Origin: Thermodesulfobacteriota bacterium
Lineage (GTDB): Bacteria; Desulfobacterota; Desulfobacteria; Desulfobacterales; Desulfosudaceae
Direction: 5' to 3'
Assembly (NCBI GenBank): GCA_040753795.1
Contig: JBFMDX010000003.1
Location: 248,001-312,000, forward strand
Length of the DNA stretch: 64,000 nucleotides
Shown: one piece after another, positions 19,032-28,888 of the stretch
Layout: each line of letters begins with the position of its first letter
How positions within the stretch are numbered: position 1 is the first letter of the stretch
Position numbers and translations under genes: made by a program
Notes under the pieces: generated by a model
Database searches by the model: none
What the model was told of the DNA's origin: nothing
What the model saw: the letters and a program-made list of their open reading frames with translations, nothing else

Positions 19032-20972
19032 ATGGAATCAAAAAGCATGAATATCGGGGCCCGGATAAACCTGATCATGACCGGAATGATTGTTCTCATA
19101 TTCGTCGTGTTCGGAGCGTATGTCAATTACCTGCTTCACAAACAGATCAGGGACGCCACCAGTGAAAGAATGGTCGAGCAGGTAAACGACCTGGTTGAAG
19201 TCATCGCAATCGAACTGCAGGGCAACCGGGAAAAGATCGGCCTGTCGATGCATCTGGCCAGCAATTACTTCCAGCGGCAGGGGCAACTGGTTGAGGCCCC
19301 CGACGCCTTCGTGGAATTTACCGCCACCAACCAGTTTACCGGTGAAACCGCCGCGGCAAAGGTCAATCAGTGGTATCTTGGCGAACAGCCGGTCCAGAAC
19401 CGGTTCGAAGTAGTGGATGCCATCAGCGCCATGGGCGTCGCTACCGCCACCATCTTTCAAAAAATACCCCAGGGTTATCTGCGGATATCCACCAACGTGA
19501 AAAAAACCGACGGCAGCCGGGCCGTGGGCACTTTCATCCCCTCCAGCAGCCCGGTGGCCCAGGCCATTGACCGGGGAGAAACCTATTCCGGACGTGCCTG
19601 GGTGGTAAATGACTGGTATGTTACCGGTTACGAGCCGATCCGGATAGACAATGAAATCAAAGGGATCCTCTATGTGGGAATGCCCGAAAAAAACCTCCCC
19701 AAGATTAAGGCATTATTTAACAGCAAGAAATTCTTCCAGACGGGATTCCCCTACATGGTGGACGGGGAGGGGAAACTGATTGTCCATCCCGTCAGCGCCG
19801 GCGAGAGTGTCGCTGGAACCGACTTCTTTAAAGCCATGCTCGACCATAAGACCGGCGCCGTCGAAAAGCACACGTTTTCGTGGGAAGGAAAGAAAAAAAT
19901 TCAGTATTTTCGGTATTTCGAGCCGTTAAACGCTTTTGTGGCGGTTGAGTTTTACGCCGCTGAAATGAACAGGATCCTGAATCAAATACGTCTGATTCTA
20001 CTGATCGTCACCATCGCCGCCATTATTCTGGTGACGCTGGCGTTGCGCGCCATTGTCCGTTCCGTGGTGTCGGCTTTGAACAAGGGCGTTGTCTTCGCCA
20101 CCCGAGTGGCCGCGGGAGATTTGACCGCCACGATGGATATCCGGCGCAAGGACGAAATCGGCAATCTGGCCGGAGCGCTCAAGGAAATGGCCGAAAAGCT
20201 GAAAGCGGTCGTCACTCAAGTTCAGGAGGCAGCCAACCATGTCTCGTCCGGCGGCGAAGAGATGCGGTCCTCTTCCGAAGCACTCTCCCAGGGCGCCACG
20301 GAACAGGCCTCTCATCTGGAAGAGATTACTTCCAGCATGGAGGAGATGGGATCGAACATCAACCAGAACGCCGACAATGCCGCTGAAACCGAGAAAATCG
20401 CCCGGCAGGCGGCCGGGGATGCCGAAGAAGGCGGCCGCCAGGTGCAGAACACGGTCCGGGCCATGAAAGAAATCGCCGGCAAAATTTCCATCATCGAAGA
20501 GATCGCCCGACAGACCAACCTGCTGGCCTTAAACGCCGCCATTGAAGCGGCCCGGGCCGGAGATGCCGGAAAAGGATTTGCCGTGGTGGCGGCGGAGGTG
20601 AGAAAACTGGCTGAACGCAGCGGCATGGCGGCCAAGGAAATCGGCGCGTTGTCGGCGACCAGCGTTGACGTGGCCGAAAAGGCCGGGCAAATGCTGGAAA
20701 AAATCGTGCCCGATATCCGCAAAACCGCCGAACTGGTCCAGGAAATCAGTGCCGCTTCCAAGGAGCAGACGGCCGGCGCGTCCCAGATCAACCAGGCCAT
20801 TTCCCAACTGGACCAGGTCGTGCAGCGGAACGCCTCTTTCGCCGAAGAGGTCGCCTCCACGGCCCAGGAGCTGTCCGGTCAGGCGCAGCAGCTCCAGGAC
20901 AGCATGAGCTTTTTCAAAACAGCCGGTGATGCCGGCGCCGGATCGGGTCCGCGACCGTTGTTAACGAAATAA
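19032..20972 (+). CDS. Methyl-accepting chemotaxis protein with Cache-type sensor
   Basis: A 646-residue receptor. Membrane segment 1 is at about 12-34 and segment 2 at about 315-340. The periplasmic part fits a Cache_3/Cache_2-type domain ([72 protein letters not shown]), which in the family binds small organic acids or amino acids directly. A HAMP domain and the standard signalling hairpin follow. Unlike its upstream neighbour it ends in PRPLLTK without an aromatic tether. Confidence 0.95.
   Translation: MESKSMNIGARINLIMTGMIVLIFVVFGAYVNYLLHKQIRDATSERMVEQVNDLVEVIAIELQGNREKIGLSMHLASNYFQRQGQLVEAPDAFVEFTATNQFTGETAAAKVNQWYLGEQPVQNRFEVVDAISAMGVATATIFQKIPQGYLRISTNVKKTDGSRAVGTFIPSSSPVAQAIDRGETYSGRAWVVNDWYVTGYEPIRIDNEIKGILYVGMPEKNLPKIKALFNSKKFFQTGFPYMVDGEGKLIVHPVSAGESVAGTDFFKAMLDHKTGAVEKHTFSWEGKKKIQYFRYFEPLNAFVAVEFYAAEMNRILNQIRLILLIVTIAAIILVTLALRAIVRSVVSALNKGVVFATRVAAGDLTATMDIRRKDEIGNLAGALKEMAEKLKAVVTQVQEAANHVSSGGEEMRSSSEALSQGATEQASHLEEITSSMEEMGSNINQNADNAAETEKIARQAAGDAEEGGRQVQNTVRAMKEIAGKISIIEEIARQTNLLALNAAIEAARAGDAGKGFAVVAAEVRKLAERSGMAAKEIGALSATSVDVAEKAGQMLEKIVPDIRKTAELVQEISAASKEQTAGASQINQAISQLDQVVQRNASFAEEVASTAQELSGQAQQLQDSMSFFKTAGDAGAGSGPRPLLTK
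20214..20915 (+). repeat. Near-identical MCP signalling-domain segment, copy B
   Basis: Partner of 18069-18770 in direct orientation, about 2.1 kb apart. This suggests a recent tandem duplication with replacement of the sensor half, or gene conversion. Confidence 0.85.
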
Positions 20973-21000
20973 ACCAAACCCGCCGAAATAAGGAGAGACC

Positions 21001-21507
21001 ATGAACGACACGAAAAACGCCCAGAGCAACACCTATCTTACCTTTTATCTGGATGAGGAGTTGTTCGGCCTGAATATCCAGATGGTACGTGAGGTCCTGG
21101 AATACACGCCGGTCACCCGGGTACCCATGACCGCCGATTTCATGCTCGGTGTCATCAACGTTCGCGGTCATGTGGTGCCGGTCGTCGATTTGAGGCGGAA
21201 ATTCGGATTAAACCGAACGGAGCAGACCGTCAACACCTGCATCATTATTGTGGAGATCGCTATTGAAGGCGACTCCTCGACCATGGGCGCCCTGGTAGAC
21301 GGCGTTCAGGAAGTCATGGATATCATGCCGGAGCAGATTGAAAAATCGCCCCGCCTGGGCAGCCGCATTGAAACCCGTTTCATTCAGGGCATCGGCAAGC
21401 TGACCGACCGGTTTGTCATCCTGCTGAATATCCAGTCCGCCTTTTCCCTGGATGAGCTGTCCATGATCGCCGAAATACAGCAGCAGACCGAGGAGCAGAA
21501 TGCCTGA
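21001..21507 (+). CDS. cheW: Chemotaxis adaptor CheW
   Basis: A 168-residue CheW domain: YLTFYLDEELFGLNIQMVREVLEYTPVTRVP at the start, then MLGVINVRGHVVPVVDLRRKFGL, the typical receptor-kinase coupling core. It links the receptors to CheA. AAGGAGAG upstream gives a good ribosome site, and the stop overlaps the cheR start by 8 bp. Confidence 0.96.
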   Translation: MNDTKNAQSNTYLTFYLDEELFGLNIQMVREVLEYTPVTRVPMTADFMLGVINVRGHVVPVVDLRRKFGLNRTEQTVNTCIIIVEIAIEGDSSTMGALVDGVQEVMDIMPEQIEKSPRLGSRIETRFIQGIGKLTDRFVILLNIQSAFSLDELSMIAEIQQQTEEQNA

Positions 21508-22405
21508 TCTTATGTGCGCGAATCACGGTACCGCCCTGAACACGGGCCAGGGGAAAACAGCGGAGCCCATCTGGACCCCTCCGCCGCCCATGACCAGCGG
21601 AGAATTCAAATCCATCGGCGGCTTTATCCAGTCGGAATTCGGCATTAAAATGCCGCCGGCAAAAAAAATCATGCTGCAGTCCCGCCTGACCAAACGCCTG
21701 CGGGCGATGAAGATGAGCAGTTACCGCCAGTATATGGAATACCTTTTTTCACCGGAAGGAATGGAAAAAGAGCTGCCTTACATGATCGACGCGGTCACCA
21801 CCAACAAGACCGACTTCTTCCGGGAGCAGGCACACTTTGACTTTCTCTATAACACCCTGCTGCCCCAATGGTTCCTGGCGACCGGCGGCAGGGAGGTGTT
21901 CACCGCCTGGAGCGCCGGCTGCGCCACCGGCGAAGAACCTTACAGCCTGGCCATCATGTTGAGCGAGTTTGCCAGAGTGCAGCCGTCTTTCACGTTTGAA
22001 GTCACGGCTACGGACGTCTCCCGGGAAGTGGTTGAAAAAGCCAGTCAGGCGATTTATCCGGCCAGAAGAACCGACACCATTCCCGCCGAACTGCGGAAAC
22101 GGTATCTGATGAGGAGCAGAGACCGTCAGAAACAGCTGACGCGCATCGTGCCGGAAGTCAGGAGCCGGGTGAAATTCTCTTTGCTGAACCTGATGAAAAC
22201 CTTTTCCTGCCCCCGGGAATACGATATCATCTTCTGCCGTAATGTCATCATCTATTTTGAACGGGTGGTGCAGGAAGAACTGTTCAATAAATGCTGCAAC
22301 TGTTTGAAGCACAATGGTTATCTTTTTATCGGCCATTCCGAAACCTTAAACGGCATGCGCCTGCCGCTGCGGCAGATCCGGCCGACCGTATATCAAAAAG
22401 CGTAA
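21500..22405 (+). CDS. cheR: Chemotaxis receptor methyltransferase CheR
   Basis: A 301-residue CheR. After a 30-residue proline-rich leader, the helical N-terminal domain (FIQSEFGIKMPPAKKIMLQSRLTKRLR) and the SAM-binding domain (TNKTDFFRE; FTAWSAGCATGEEPYSLAI; YDIIFCRNVIIYF; LFIGHSETL) are all present. It methylates receptor glutamates using SAM. It overlaps cheW and is followed by a receiver gene. Confidence 0.97.
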   Translation: MPDLMCANHGTALNTGQGKTAEPIWTPPPPMTSGEFKSIGGFIQSEFGIKMPPAKKIMLQSRLTKRLRAMKMSSYRQYMEYLFSPEGMEKELPYMIDAVTTNKTDFFREQAHFDFLYNTLLPQWFLATGGREVFTAWSAGCATGEEPYSLAIMLSEFARVQPSFTFEVTATDVSREVVEKASQAIYPARRTDTIPAELRKRYLMRSRDRQKQLTRIVPEVRSRVKFSLLNLMKTFSCPREYDIIFCRNVIIYFERVVQEELFNKCCNCLKHNGYLFIGHSETLNGMRLPLRQIRPTVYQKA

Positions 22406-22425
22406 GGCTTTTGCAGGAGGTAAAC

Positions 22426-22875
22426 ATGCAGAGAATACTGATCGTTGATGACAGCCCGTCCATCCGTGAGGGAATGCTCGCCATTCTGACGCCGCTGGCG
22501 GAATGCCACGTGGCCACCAACGGCCAGGAAGCGGTGGACCTGATCAAGCGCACACAGGGAAAAGGGAAATATTTCGACCTGGTAATAATGGACGTTATCA
22601 TGCCGGAAAAAGACGGCCTGACAGCCGTCAAGGAAATCCGGGCATTCGAAAAAGAACAGGGCTGGAGCGGTGACGATACCCTGACCATCATCATTGCCAC
22701 TACCATTAAGGATCCCGCCAGGATTCTGGTCGCCCAGTATGAATGCGGCGCCGACGCCTATATCGCCAAGCCCTTTACCGAAAAAACGGTCCTCCAGACC
22801 TTGCGCAACAACGGCCTGAATTCCGGTTCCGATGACATCGTCGACAACCCGAATCAGTGGAGCTTTTCCGAATGA
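22426..22875 (+). CDS. CheY-like response regulator
   Basis: A 149-residue single-domain receiver with D8-D9, phospho-acceptor D56 (LVIMDVIMP), the Thr position (ATTIKD) and the Lys in YIAKPF. It is longer than CheY, with extra residues around the third helix and a 20-residue tail. The start is set by AGGAGG five bases before the ATG. It lies between cheR and cheD, so it is a likely phosphate sink or output regulator of this CheA; a true CheY-type regulator is also encoded at 26825. Confidence 0.9.
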   Translation: MQRILIVDDSPSIREGMLAILTPLAECHVATNGQEAVDLIKRTQGKGKYFDLVIMDVIMPEKDGLTAVKEIRAFEKEQGWSGDDTLTIIIATTIKDPARILVAQYECGADAYIAKPFTEKTVLQTLRNNGLNSGSDDIVDNPNQWSFSE

Positions 22876-23432
22876 AACCTGAACCGGAAATCCTGCCTAA
22901 AAACAACGACCTGGCCGACTGGGTGAATGTGTATTTAAAACAGGGTGAATTCTATATCTCCGGCGGCAGTCCGGTTCAGGTTCGAACGGTGCTGGGGTCC
23001 TGCGTTACGGTGACCATGTACTGTCCGGTCCGTAACATCGGCGGCATCACCCATTCCCTGCTTCCCTATCCCCTGCCCAATACGGTCGACGCGCCCAATC
23101 TGACCGGCCGTTATGTCAATCTCAGTATCCGCCACGTGTTCAGCCGCATGGCCGTTCTGGGCGTCAACGTCAAAACACTGGAAGTGAAAATCTTCGGCGG
23201 CGGCCAGATGTTTTTACCGGTTCCGGGGAAACCGGTGCAGGAGGCGCTCAATATCGGACGCCGGAACGTGGAAACCGCCTTAAAGACCATCCAGGAGCTG
23301 GGATTGAATATCACCGCCACTGATGTGGGCGGCAATCATGGCAGAAAGCTGCTGTTTTTCCCTCACCGGGGAGACGTCTGGATCAAAAAAATCAACCGCA
23401 CTGTAAACCAGAAAACAGAAGGCCATGACTAA
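22872..23432 (+). CDS. cheD: Chemoreceptor glutamine deamidase CheD
   Basis: A 186-residue CheD. The catalytic cysteine lies in [12 protein letters not shown] and the histidine in [10 protein letters not shown], with the later FGGGQMF and [10 protein letters not shown] segments. It deamidates receptor glutamines and can interact with CheC-type phosphatases, none of which is seen here. ATG 22872 forms an ATGA overlap with the upstream receiver gene. Confidence 0.95.
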   Translation: MKPEPEILPKNNDLADWVNVYLKQGEFYISGGSPVQVRTVLGSCVTVTMYCPVRNIGGITHSLLPYPLPNTVDAPNLTGRYVNLSIRHVFSRMAVLGVNVKTLEVKIFGGGQMFLPVPGKPVQEALNIGRRNVETALKTIQELGLNITATDVGGNHGRKLLFFPHRGDVWIKKINRTVNQKTEGHD

Positions 23433-24546
23433 ACCTCCCATCCGGGTTCTGATAGTTGACGATTCCGCCCTGGTCCGGCAGACCCTCAAGGAAATCCTGG
23501 ACGTGGACCCGGACATCCAGGTCATGGGAACGGCCCCGGACCCCTATCAGGCGGCCAGGAAAATGAGCGCCGACATGCCGGATGTCCTGACCCTGGATAT
23601 CGAAATGCCTCGGATGGACGGCCTCACCTTTTTAGACCGGATCATGGCCCAGCACCCCATCCCCGTTATCATCTGCTCGGCGCTGACGGAAAAGAATTCG
23701 GAACTGGCACTGAAGGCCATCGAACATGGCGCGGTGGATGTCATCAATAAACCGCGGCTGGGTGTACGCCAGTTTTTTGAAGAAGCCCGCATCCGGATCA
23801 CCGACGTGGTGAAAGCCGCCGCCGGAGCCAGAATCTCGCGGCCGCCGAAGATCCCCATCCCGTCCCGGGCATACGCGGTGGAACCGAAACTGACGGCCGA
23901 CGCCATGATGCCGGGCATCAAACCGGGCCAGACCGTTTTCCAGACCACCGACAAGGTCCTGGTCGTGGGGGCCTCCACCGGCGGCACCGAGGCGCTGCGG
24001 GTGCTGCTGGAGGCCATGCCCCTGGACGCGCCGGGCATCGTGGTGGTTCAGCACATGCCCGAACACTTCACCACCGCTTTTGCCCAGCGGCTGAACGGGA
24101 TCTGCGGCATTACCGTCAAGGAAGCCGACGACGGCGACCCGGTGCTCAAGGGCCAGGCCCTGATCGCTCCCGGCAACCGGCACACCCTGCTGAAAAGAAG
24201 CGGCGCCAAGTATCTGGTCCAGGTGAAAGACGGGCCCCTGGTGTCCCGGCACCGGCCGTCGGTGGATGTACTGTTCCGGTCGGCCGCGCGCTATGCCGGC
24301 GGAAACGCCATCGGCGTCATCATGACCGGGATGGGTGATGACGGCGCCCGCGGCATGCGGGAGATGCACGATACCGGCGCCTACACCATCGCCCAGGACG
24401 AGGTATCCTGTGTTGTCTACGGCATGCCCAAGGAAGCGGTCAAAATGGGAGGAGTCGATCAGGTTCTGCCGCTGAACAAAATTGCCGCGGAAGTCATCCG
24501 CTACTACAAAAAACACACGGAATACTCGATCCAGACTGTCTCATAA
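23425..24546 (+). CDS. cheB: Chemotaxis methylesterase CheB
   Basis: A 373-residue CheB. The N-terminal receiver has D58 in [12 protein letters not shown]. The methylesterase domain has the catalytic Ser in [12 protein letters not shown], His in VVQHMPEHF and Asp in [11 protein letters not shown]. It removes methyl groups from receptors when phosphorylated by CheA. It overlaps cheD by 8 bp and is the last gene of block 1. Confidence 0.97.
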   Translation: MTKPPIRVLIVDDSALVRQTLKEILDVDPDIQVMGTAPDPYQAARKMSADMPDVLTLDIEMPRMDGLTFLDRIMAQHPIPVIICSALTEKNSELALKAIEHGAVDVINKPRLGVRQFFEEARIRITDVVKAAAGARISRPPKIPIPSRAYAVEPKLTADAMMPGIKPGQTVFQTTDKVLVVGASTGGTEALRVLLEAMPLDAPGIVVVQHMPEHFTTAFAQRLNGICGITVKEADDGDPVLKGQALIAPGNRHTLLKRSGAKYLVQVKDGPLVSRHRPSVDVLFRSAARYAGGNAIGVIMTGMGDDGARGMREMHDTGAYTIAQDEVSCVVYGMPKEAVKMGGVDQVLPLNKIAAEVIRYYKKHTEYSIQTVS

Positions 24547-24555
24547 CCGTTTTTT

Positions 24556-24595
24556 TGTCTAACGATTCAGGACATCACTCCCAATTTGCTGGAAA
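24556..24595 (+). promoter_or_regulatory. Putative enhancer element, copy 2
   Basis: TGTC-N11-GACA at 24556-24574 followed by a TCCCA...TGGAA half-conserved repeat; 18 of the first 19 bases match copy 1 at 13597. It is 228 bp upstream of the -24 GG at 24784, against 226 bp for copy 1. Confidence 0.65.
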
Positions 24596-24625
24596 CAGGC
24601 CATGTTCTTCGACCGCCGCCAGCCA

Positions 24626-24654
24626 GCGCTATGCAAGGGATAGCGCGTCTTTTT
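24626..24654 (+). terminator. Rho-independent terminator of chemosensory block 1
   Basis: Perfect 7-bp stem GCGCTAT/ATAGCGC with a 7-base loop, then GTCTTTTT. It lies about 80 bp after cheB. Confidence 0.7.
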
Positions 24655-24783
24655 GCTGCCGTTATCCAAACCGACCTTTTAATCGATATGTCACCGGCGC
24701 CCGGTTGAGACACTTCTCTTAATCCCACAAAATGAATGTAAGTATTTGAATTTAAAAATTAAAAATGATATATTTCTCGTTGA

Positions 24784-24797
24784 GGCACAGTTTTTGC
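24784..24797 (+). promoter_or_regulatory. Sigma-54 promoter of chemosensory block 2
   Basis: GGCAC (24784-24788) and TTGCT (24794-24798) with GG and GC ten bases apart, in an AT-rich setting, about 35 bases before the ATG at 24833. The layout is the same as the promoter at 13823. Confidence 0.75.
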
Positions 24798-24832
24798 TAC
24801 CCTTACAGTAAATGTTATCAGGTACATAAACG

Positions 24833-26746
24833 ATGAGATTTGCGGCTCTGTTAAAAAAAATATCAAAAAATCAAACGGATGACATCGATCTGAAGGAATG
24901 GATGCCGCCCGGGGGATCTCTTTGCACGGAGAGCCCTCAGCCGCAAATCCCTGTGCATGTCGACCAGACGGAAGCCGCCGAGGTTCTGGAACAGACCTTT
25001 CCCGATATAACAGCGTCCATGGACGATTTTATTGAAGGGTCGGAGGCCGATTTCATGCTGCTGGGCATCGGATTGCGGACCGTTCATGCCAACGTGACGG
25101 AACTCACCGAACTGATGCTCGGCACGGTAAAACGCATGGGTTCGGACACCAAAGGCGGTTTTCTGGACAGGGGCCGGCAGATCCTGAACGAATCCATGGC
25201 CGATATTCAAACCCGCCAGAATGAGGTCCGGGCCAACCTGACTCGTATCAACGCCCTGATGGGCGACATTGAAAAACTGCACACGACCAGCAAACTGATA
25301 AAAAAATTCGCTCAATCGCTTAAAACCGTCGCCCTGACTATGCTGGTGGAAAACGCCCGCACCATCGACCTGTCCGTCAACATCTTTTCCGACGTCGCCC
25401 TGGAGATCAAAGACCTTTCGGTCAATATCAGCGGCATTGCCCATGACGTTTATAAAAACGTGGAAAAAGCCCGGGAAGTCCACCGCATCACCCGGGAAGA
25501 GATATCCGACGGCATCAAGCGACTGGAAACCCTCACCGACCAGATCCGGACGACGGTCCAGGAATCAACCCATGACACCGAAGAACTAATGCGTTTTTCC
25601 GTCGACACCATTGAAGAGTCCGGGAGGCGCTCCCGGGAAATTTCCCGGCAGGTGGCTGAAATCGTGGTCGGTGTTCAGTTCCACGACAACATGAAGCAGC
25701 GGCTGGTGAAAATCATCGAAATTCTCAACGCCATCCTGACGGCCATGGAAAGGGCCCCTGATTCAACTTCACCGGAAGGACGGGCCGACCGCGTCACCGT
25801 AGCCGCGGTCATCCGGGAACTGGTCGACAGGCTGGATGAAATAAACAAGGAGCTCAACGGCGTTTATGATAAAAACAGGACGGCCTTGAAAAGGATTCAC
25901 GGCGAGGTAAACGACCTGCTCCAGGGCCTCCGGCCCATCACTTCCGACGAACGGGATCTGCGGGCGGTCACCTTCATGAACGACCCCTTCTCCCACCTGA
26001 AGGACGCCCTGCGTCAGTTGCACGACCTGCTGAACCGGGGGGAGACATTCTACCGCCAGATTCAGGAAGCGGCCGATCAGGTCGCCGATATCGCCTCCGA
26101 CCTGTCCAAGCTCCTGGGGCTGGTCCGCAGCATCAGCGCCAATACCCACAACAAGGCCATCAATTCCATTATCGCGGCCAACCGCCAGGGAGAAAAAGGC
26201 GGCGCCCTCAAGCTGCTGGCCCAGGCCATGAATGAGCTGGCCACGAAATCCGACGGGTTTTCCGGTGAGGTCGAAAACATCATCACCTCCATTATCAGTT
26301 CCGCCGAAGAAATCAGCCGCAAAGAGACAACGGCGCCGGCAGGCCCGGGAGAAGATGACTTTTCCATCACCCGCCTGGAAAAGATCATGAATGACATATC
26401 CTTAGAATACGAACGGTTCAGGGACAACTCCCTGGCCGCCTACGAACGCGCCAAAGATCTGAAAAAAGCTACGGACACGACATTGACCAGCCTGGATTTC
26501 TTCAAGGGCCTGTCACAGAGGATTGATGAATTCCGCGACCGGCTGGCCACTCTGACGGTCCGGAACAGCCTTCAGGACATTCTTATCGCGGCGGATGTCA
26601 CCGACCGGGGCCACGTTCCTGGAAAACACACCGCCGAGCAGAAAGACAACATCATCCTCTTTGAAGAGGCCCGACGGTCGATCATGGGAAACGGTTATGA
26701 CGCCTCCGGCCATGAAGAAATGGACAGCAACGTGGAGCTTTTTTAG
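24833..26746 (+). CDS. Soluble duplicated helical protein with MCP-tip-like and CheZ-like motifs
   Basis: A 637-residue, almost wholly helical protein without membrane segments. I know no named family for it. Two related halves are visible. Half 1 has VALTMLVENAR (166-176), like a degenerate MCP hairpin tip, and about 110 residues later QFHDNMKQRL with D285-x3-Q289. Half 2 has the closer tip match AINSIIAANRQGEKGGALKL (R451) and FFKGLSQRI, where K558 replaces the Asp before Q562. The D-x3-Q spacing is that of the CheZ phosphatase residues (Asp143/Gln147 in E. coli). The C-terminus is NVELF, resembling the TVEVF end of the protein encoded at 28812. It may be a CheY phosphatase or a cytoplasmic receptor mimic. 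It is the first gene after the second sigma-54 promoter. Confidence 0.75.
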   Translation: MRFAALLKKISKNQTDDIDLKEWMPPGGSLCTESPQPQIPVHVDQTEAAEVLEQTFPDITASMDDFIEGSEADFMLLGIGLRTVHANVTELTELMLGTVKRMGSDTKGGFLDRGRQILNESMADIQTRQNEVRANLTRINALMGDIEKLHTTSKLIKKFAQSLKTVALTMLVENARTIDLSVNIFSDVALEIKDLSVNISGIAHDVYKNVEKAREVHRITREEISDGIKRLETLTDQIRTTVQESTHDTEELMRFSVDTIEESGRRSREISRQVAEIVVGVQFHDNMKQRLVKIIEILNAILTAMERAPDSTSPEGRADRVTVAAVIRELVDRLDEINKELNGVYDKNRTALKRIHGEVNDLLQGLRPITSDERDLRAVTFMNDPFSHLKDALRQLHDLLNRGETFYRQIQEAADQVADIASDLSKLLGLVRSISANTHNKAINSIIAANRQGEKGGALKLLAQAMNELATKSDGFSGEVENIITSIISSAEEISRKETTAPAGPGEDDFSITRLEKIMNDISLEYERFRDNSLAAYERAKDLKKATDTTLTSLDFFKGLSQRIDEFRDRLATLTVRNSLQDILIAADVTDRGHVPGKHTAEQKDNIILFEEARRSIMGNGYDASGHEEMDSNVELF

Positions 26747-26824
26747 CGAGACGATAATGATCGCCTGACGGATGACAGGATTCTTACGGTGATCATACCG
26801 AATTCGATAGGGAGAGAATGGCAG

Positions 26825-27196
26825 ATGGGTCAGACAATTATGGTGGTGGATGATTCAACCAGCGTCCGGAAAATGGTTGCCTTTACCCTGGAGAACGCCG
26901 GTTACAAGGTGCTGGAAGCCGAAAACGGCATGGACGCGCTGGAGAAATTAAACGGGGCGCAGGTCAACATGTTCATCGTGGATTTGAACATGCCGCATGT
27001 GGATGGATTCGAGTTGACCCGCTCCGTGCGCGCCATGCAGGAATACCGGTTTACCCCCATTGTCATGCTCACGACGGAGTCTCTGGAGGCAAAAAAAAGG
27101 GAGGGAAAAGCCGCCGGCGCCACCGGCTGGATTACCAAGCCGTTTAAACCGGACCAGTTGATCGGCGTGGTCAAAAAAGTCATGCCCCATAATTAA
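26825..27196 (+). CDS. cheY: Chemotaxis response regulator CheY
   Basis: A 123-residue stand-alone receiver: D9-D10, phospho-acceptor D53 (FIVDLNMPHVDG), LTTES and the ITKPFKPDQL lysine. Length and composition fit CheY, the diffusible output of CheA. GGGAGA lies about ten bases before the ATG. It sits between two proteins with CheZ-like motifs. Confidence 0.93.
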   Translation: MGQTIMVVDDSTSVRKMVAFTLENAGYKVLEAENGMDALEKLNGAQVNMFIVDLNMPHVDGFELTRSVRAMQEYRFTPIVMLTTESLEAKKREGKAAGATGWITKPFKPDQLIGVVKKVMPHN

Positions 27197-27259
27197 GCCA
27201 TGCCGTGATGGTCAATCATGCGCGTATTCTTCCTTTAAAACGTTTACAGCGGCCCCCCC

Positions 27260-28888
27260 ATGCGATCCGAGATATCCTCCATACTGATCATTGACGACAA
27301 AGAAACCGGTACCGGCTTGATGAAGGCGGCCCTGGAGAGTTTGGACTGGTCGGTGGTCGAAATCAATGATGCCCGCCAGGGCCTGAACATGGTTTTTGAA
27401 ATAGACCCGGACATCATCTTCCTGGCCGTTGAGGGAGACGGATATTACTGGCCCCAGATCCTGTCGCAGATATCCAGAAAAGCGCCGGACCGTCCGGTCA
27501 TCACCTTCTTTACCGGAAAACCCGTCATGGATGACATCAGCCTCTCGTTTCAGATGGGCGCCTTTGACTGCCTTTCGTTTTCACCGGCCGCCGCCCTCGA
27601 CCTGGGTCAAACCGTCAACCGTGCCCTGAAGGAAGCCCGGCGTCGCCGCCGGGAGCGGACGGCCCGGGAGCGTTTTGAAAAATCTTTGCGCGAATCGGAA
27701 CAGACCATCGCCCGCCTGCTGTCAGAACTCCAGACAACCAGAAAATCGCTGGCGGACGAGCAGAACCGGCGGTTATGCGCGGAACAGGCTGCCCGGCAGA
27801 ACCAGCAGACCTTTCAGATCATGTTCGAAAACACCCGCGATGCCATCATCCATTTAAACCGGGACGGATTTGTGGTCAACACCAACGGTACCGTCCTGGA
27901 CGTCTTCGGCCTGAGACCCGACGAAGTAATGGGCAAGGATTTGAGCGGCTACGAATTCCTGGGATGCGATTACCGGCAGGCACTGGAACTTTATAAAAAC
28001 GCCCCGTCGGACGTTCCTTTCCCCGCTTTTGAAGTGGAGGCGTTTCACAAAAACGGGCATAAAATCTATATCGAAACCCAGGCCAAACAGATGATAACCG
28101 ACAACGCCTGCGACGGTATCATCAATATCATCCGGGACATCACCCCCCAGAAAAGGCTGGAAAACACAAAAAACGCCACCATCCTGGGGCTGGCCAAACT
28201 GGCGGAATCCAGAGACGACAGCACCGGCCGCCACCTGGAACGTGTTCGGGAATATGCGCGGCTGATCACCCAGGCCATCAGCCGGCTGCCCAAATACGCC
28301 CGCTATATTACCCCGGCTTACATCAAGGATATTTACCTCTCATCCATCCTGCACGATATCGGCAAGGTCAGTATCCCGGACGCGATTCTGCTCAAGCCGG
28401 GACGTCTTAGCCCGGAAGAATTCGATATCATTAAACAGCACACGCTGGTCGGCGGAGACGCGCTGGCGGCCGTGGACGCGGAACTAAAGGAACAGTCGTT
28501 CCTGACGCTGGGCAAGGAAATCGCCTATTACCACCACGAATCATGGAACGGCCGCGGATACCCCAGAGGGTTGGAGGGTGAAGAGATCCCCCTGTCGGCG
28601 CGGATCGTCGCCCTGGCGGACGTCTATGACGCCCTGACGACCAGACGGATATACAAGGACGCCTATTCCCACGAGGAGTCGGCGGCGATTATCCTGGAGG
28701 AGAGGGGCCAAAAATTCGATCCGGATATTGTCGATGCCTTTGGCGCCAGCCTGGAGGAGTTTGACAGAGTCCGCCGCAGGATAGACAGCAGAGACAAAGG
28801 ATGCCGTTTCAATGAATACACCCATCAACCAGGAAAATCCTATGCCAGACAGGAAAAGACCTTCCGACGCACACAAACCCGACCTTGA
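27260..28888 (+). CDS. Pseudo-receiver/PAS/HD-GYP phosphodiesterase
   Basis: A 542-residue protein. Residues 1-130 form a receiver that keeps D12-D13 but has Ala56 where the phospho-Asp belongs (IIFLAVEGDG) and Phe in place of the usual KP lysine, so it is probably not phosphorylated. A charged coiled coil (130-185) and a PAS domain (190-300) follow. The HD-GYP domain has H365-D366 in LHDIGKVSIPD, HHESWNGRGYP with the GYP triplet at 433-435, and ADVYDAL. HD-GYP enzymes hydrolyse cyclic di-GMP. The PAS domain may therefore be the real input. It overlaps the next gene by up to 77 bp. Confidence 0.88.
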   Translation: MRSEISSILIIDDKETGTGLMKAALESLDWSVVEINDARQGLNMVFEIDPDIIFLAVEGDGYYWPQILSQISRKAPDRPVITFFTGKPVMDDISLSFQMGAFDCLSFSPAAALDLGQTVNRALKEARRRRRERTARERFEKSLRESEQTIARLLSELQTTRKSLADEQNRRLCAEQAARQNQQTFQIMFENTRDAIIHLNRDGFVVNTNGTVLDVFGLRPDEVMGKDLSGYEFLGCDYRQALELYKNAPSDVPFPAFEVEAFHKNGHKIYIETQAKQMITDNACDGIINIIRDITPQKRLENTKNATILGLAKLAESRDDSTGRHLERVREYARLITQAISRLPKYARYITPAYIKDIYLSSILHDIGKVSIPDAILLKPGRLSPEEFDIIKQHTLVGGDALAAVDAELKEQSFLTLGKEIAYYHHESWNGRGYPRGLEGEEIPLSARIVALADVYDALTTRRIYKDAYSHEESAAIILEERGQKFDPDIVDAFGASLEEFDRVRRRIDSRDKGCRFNEYTHQPGKSYARQEKTFRRTQTRP

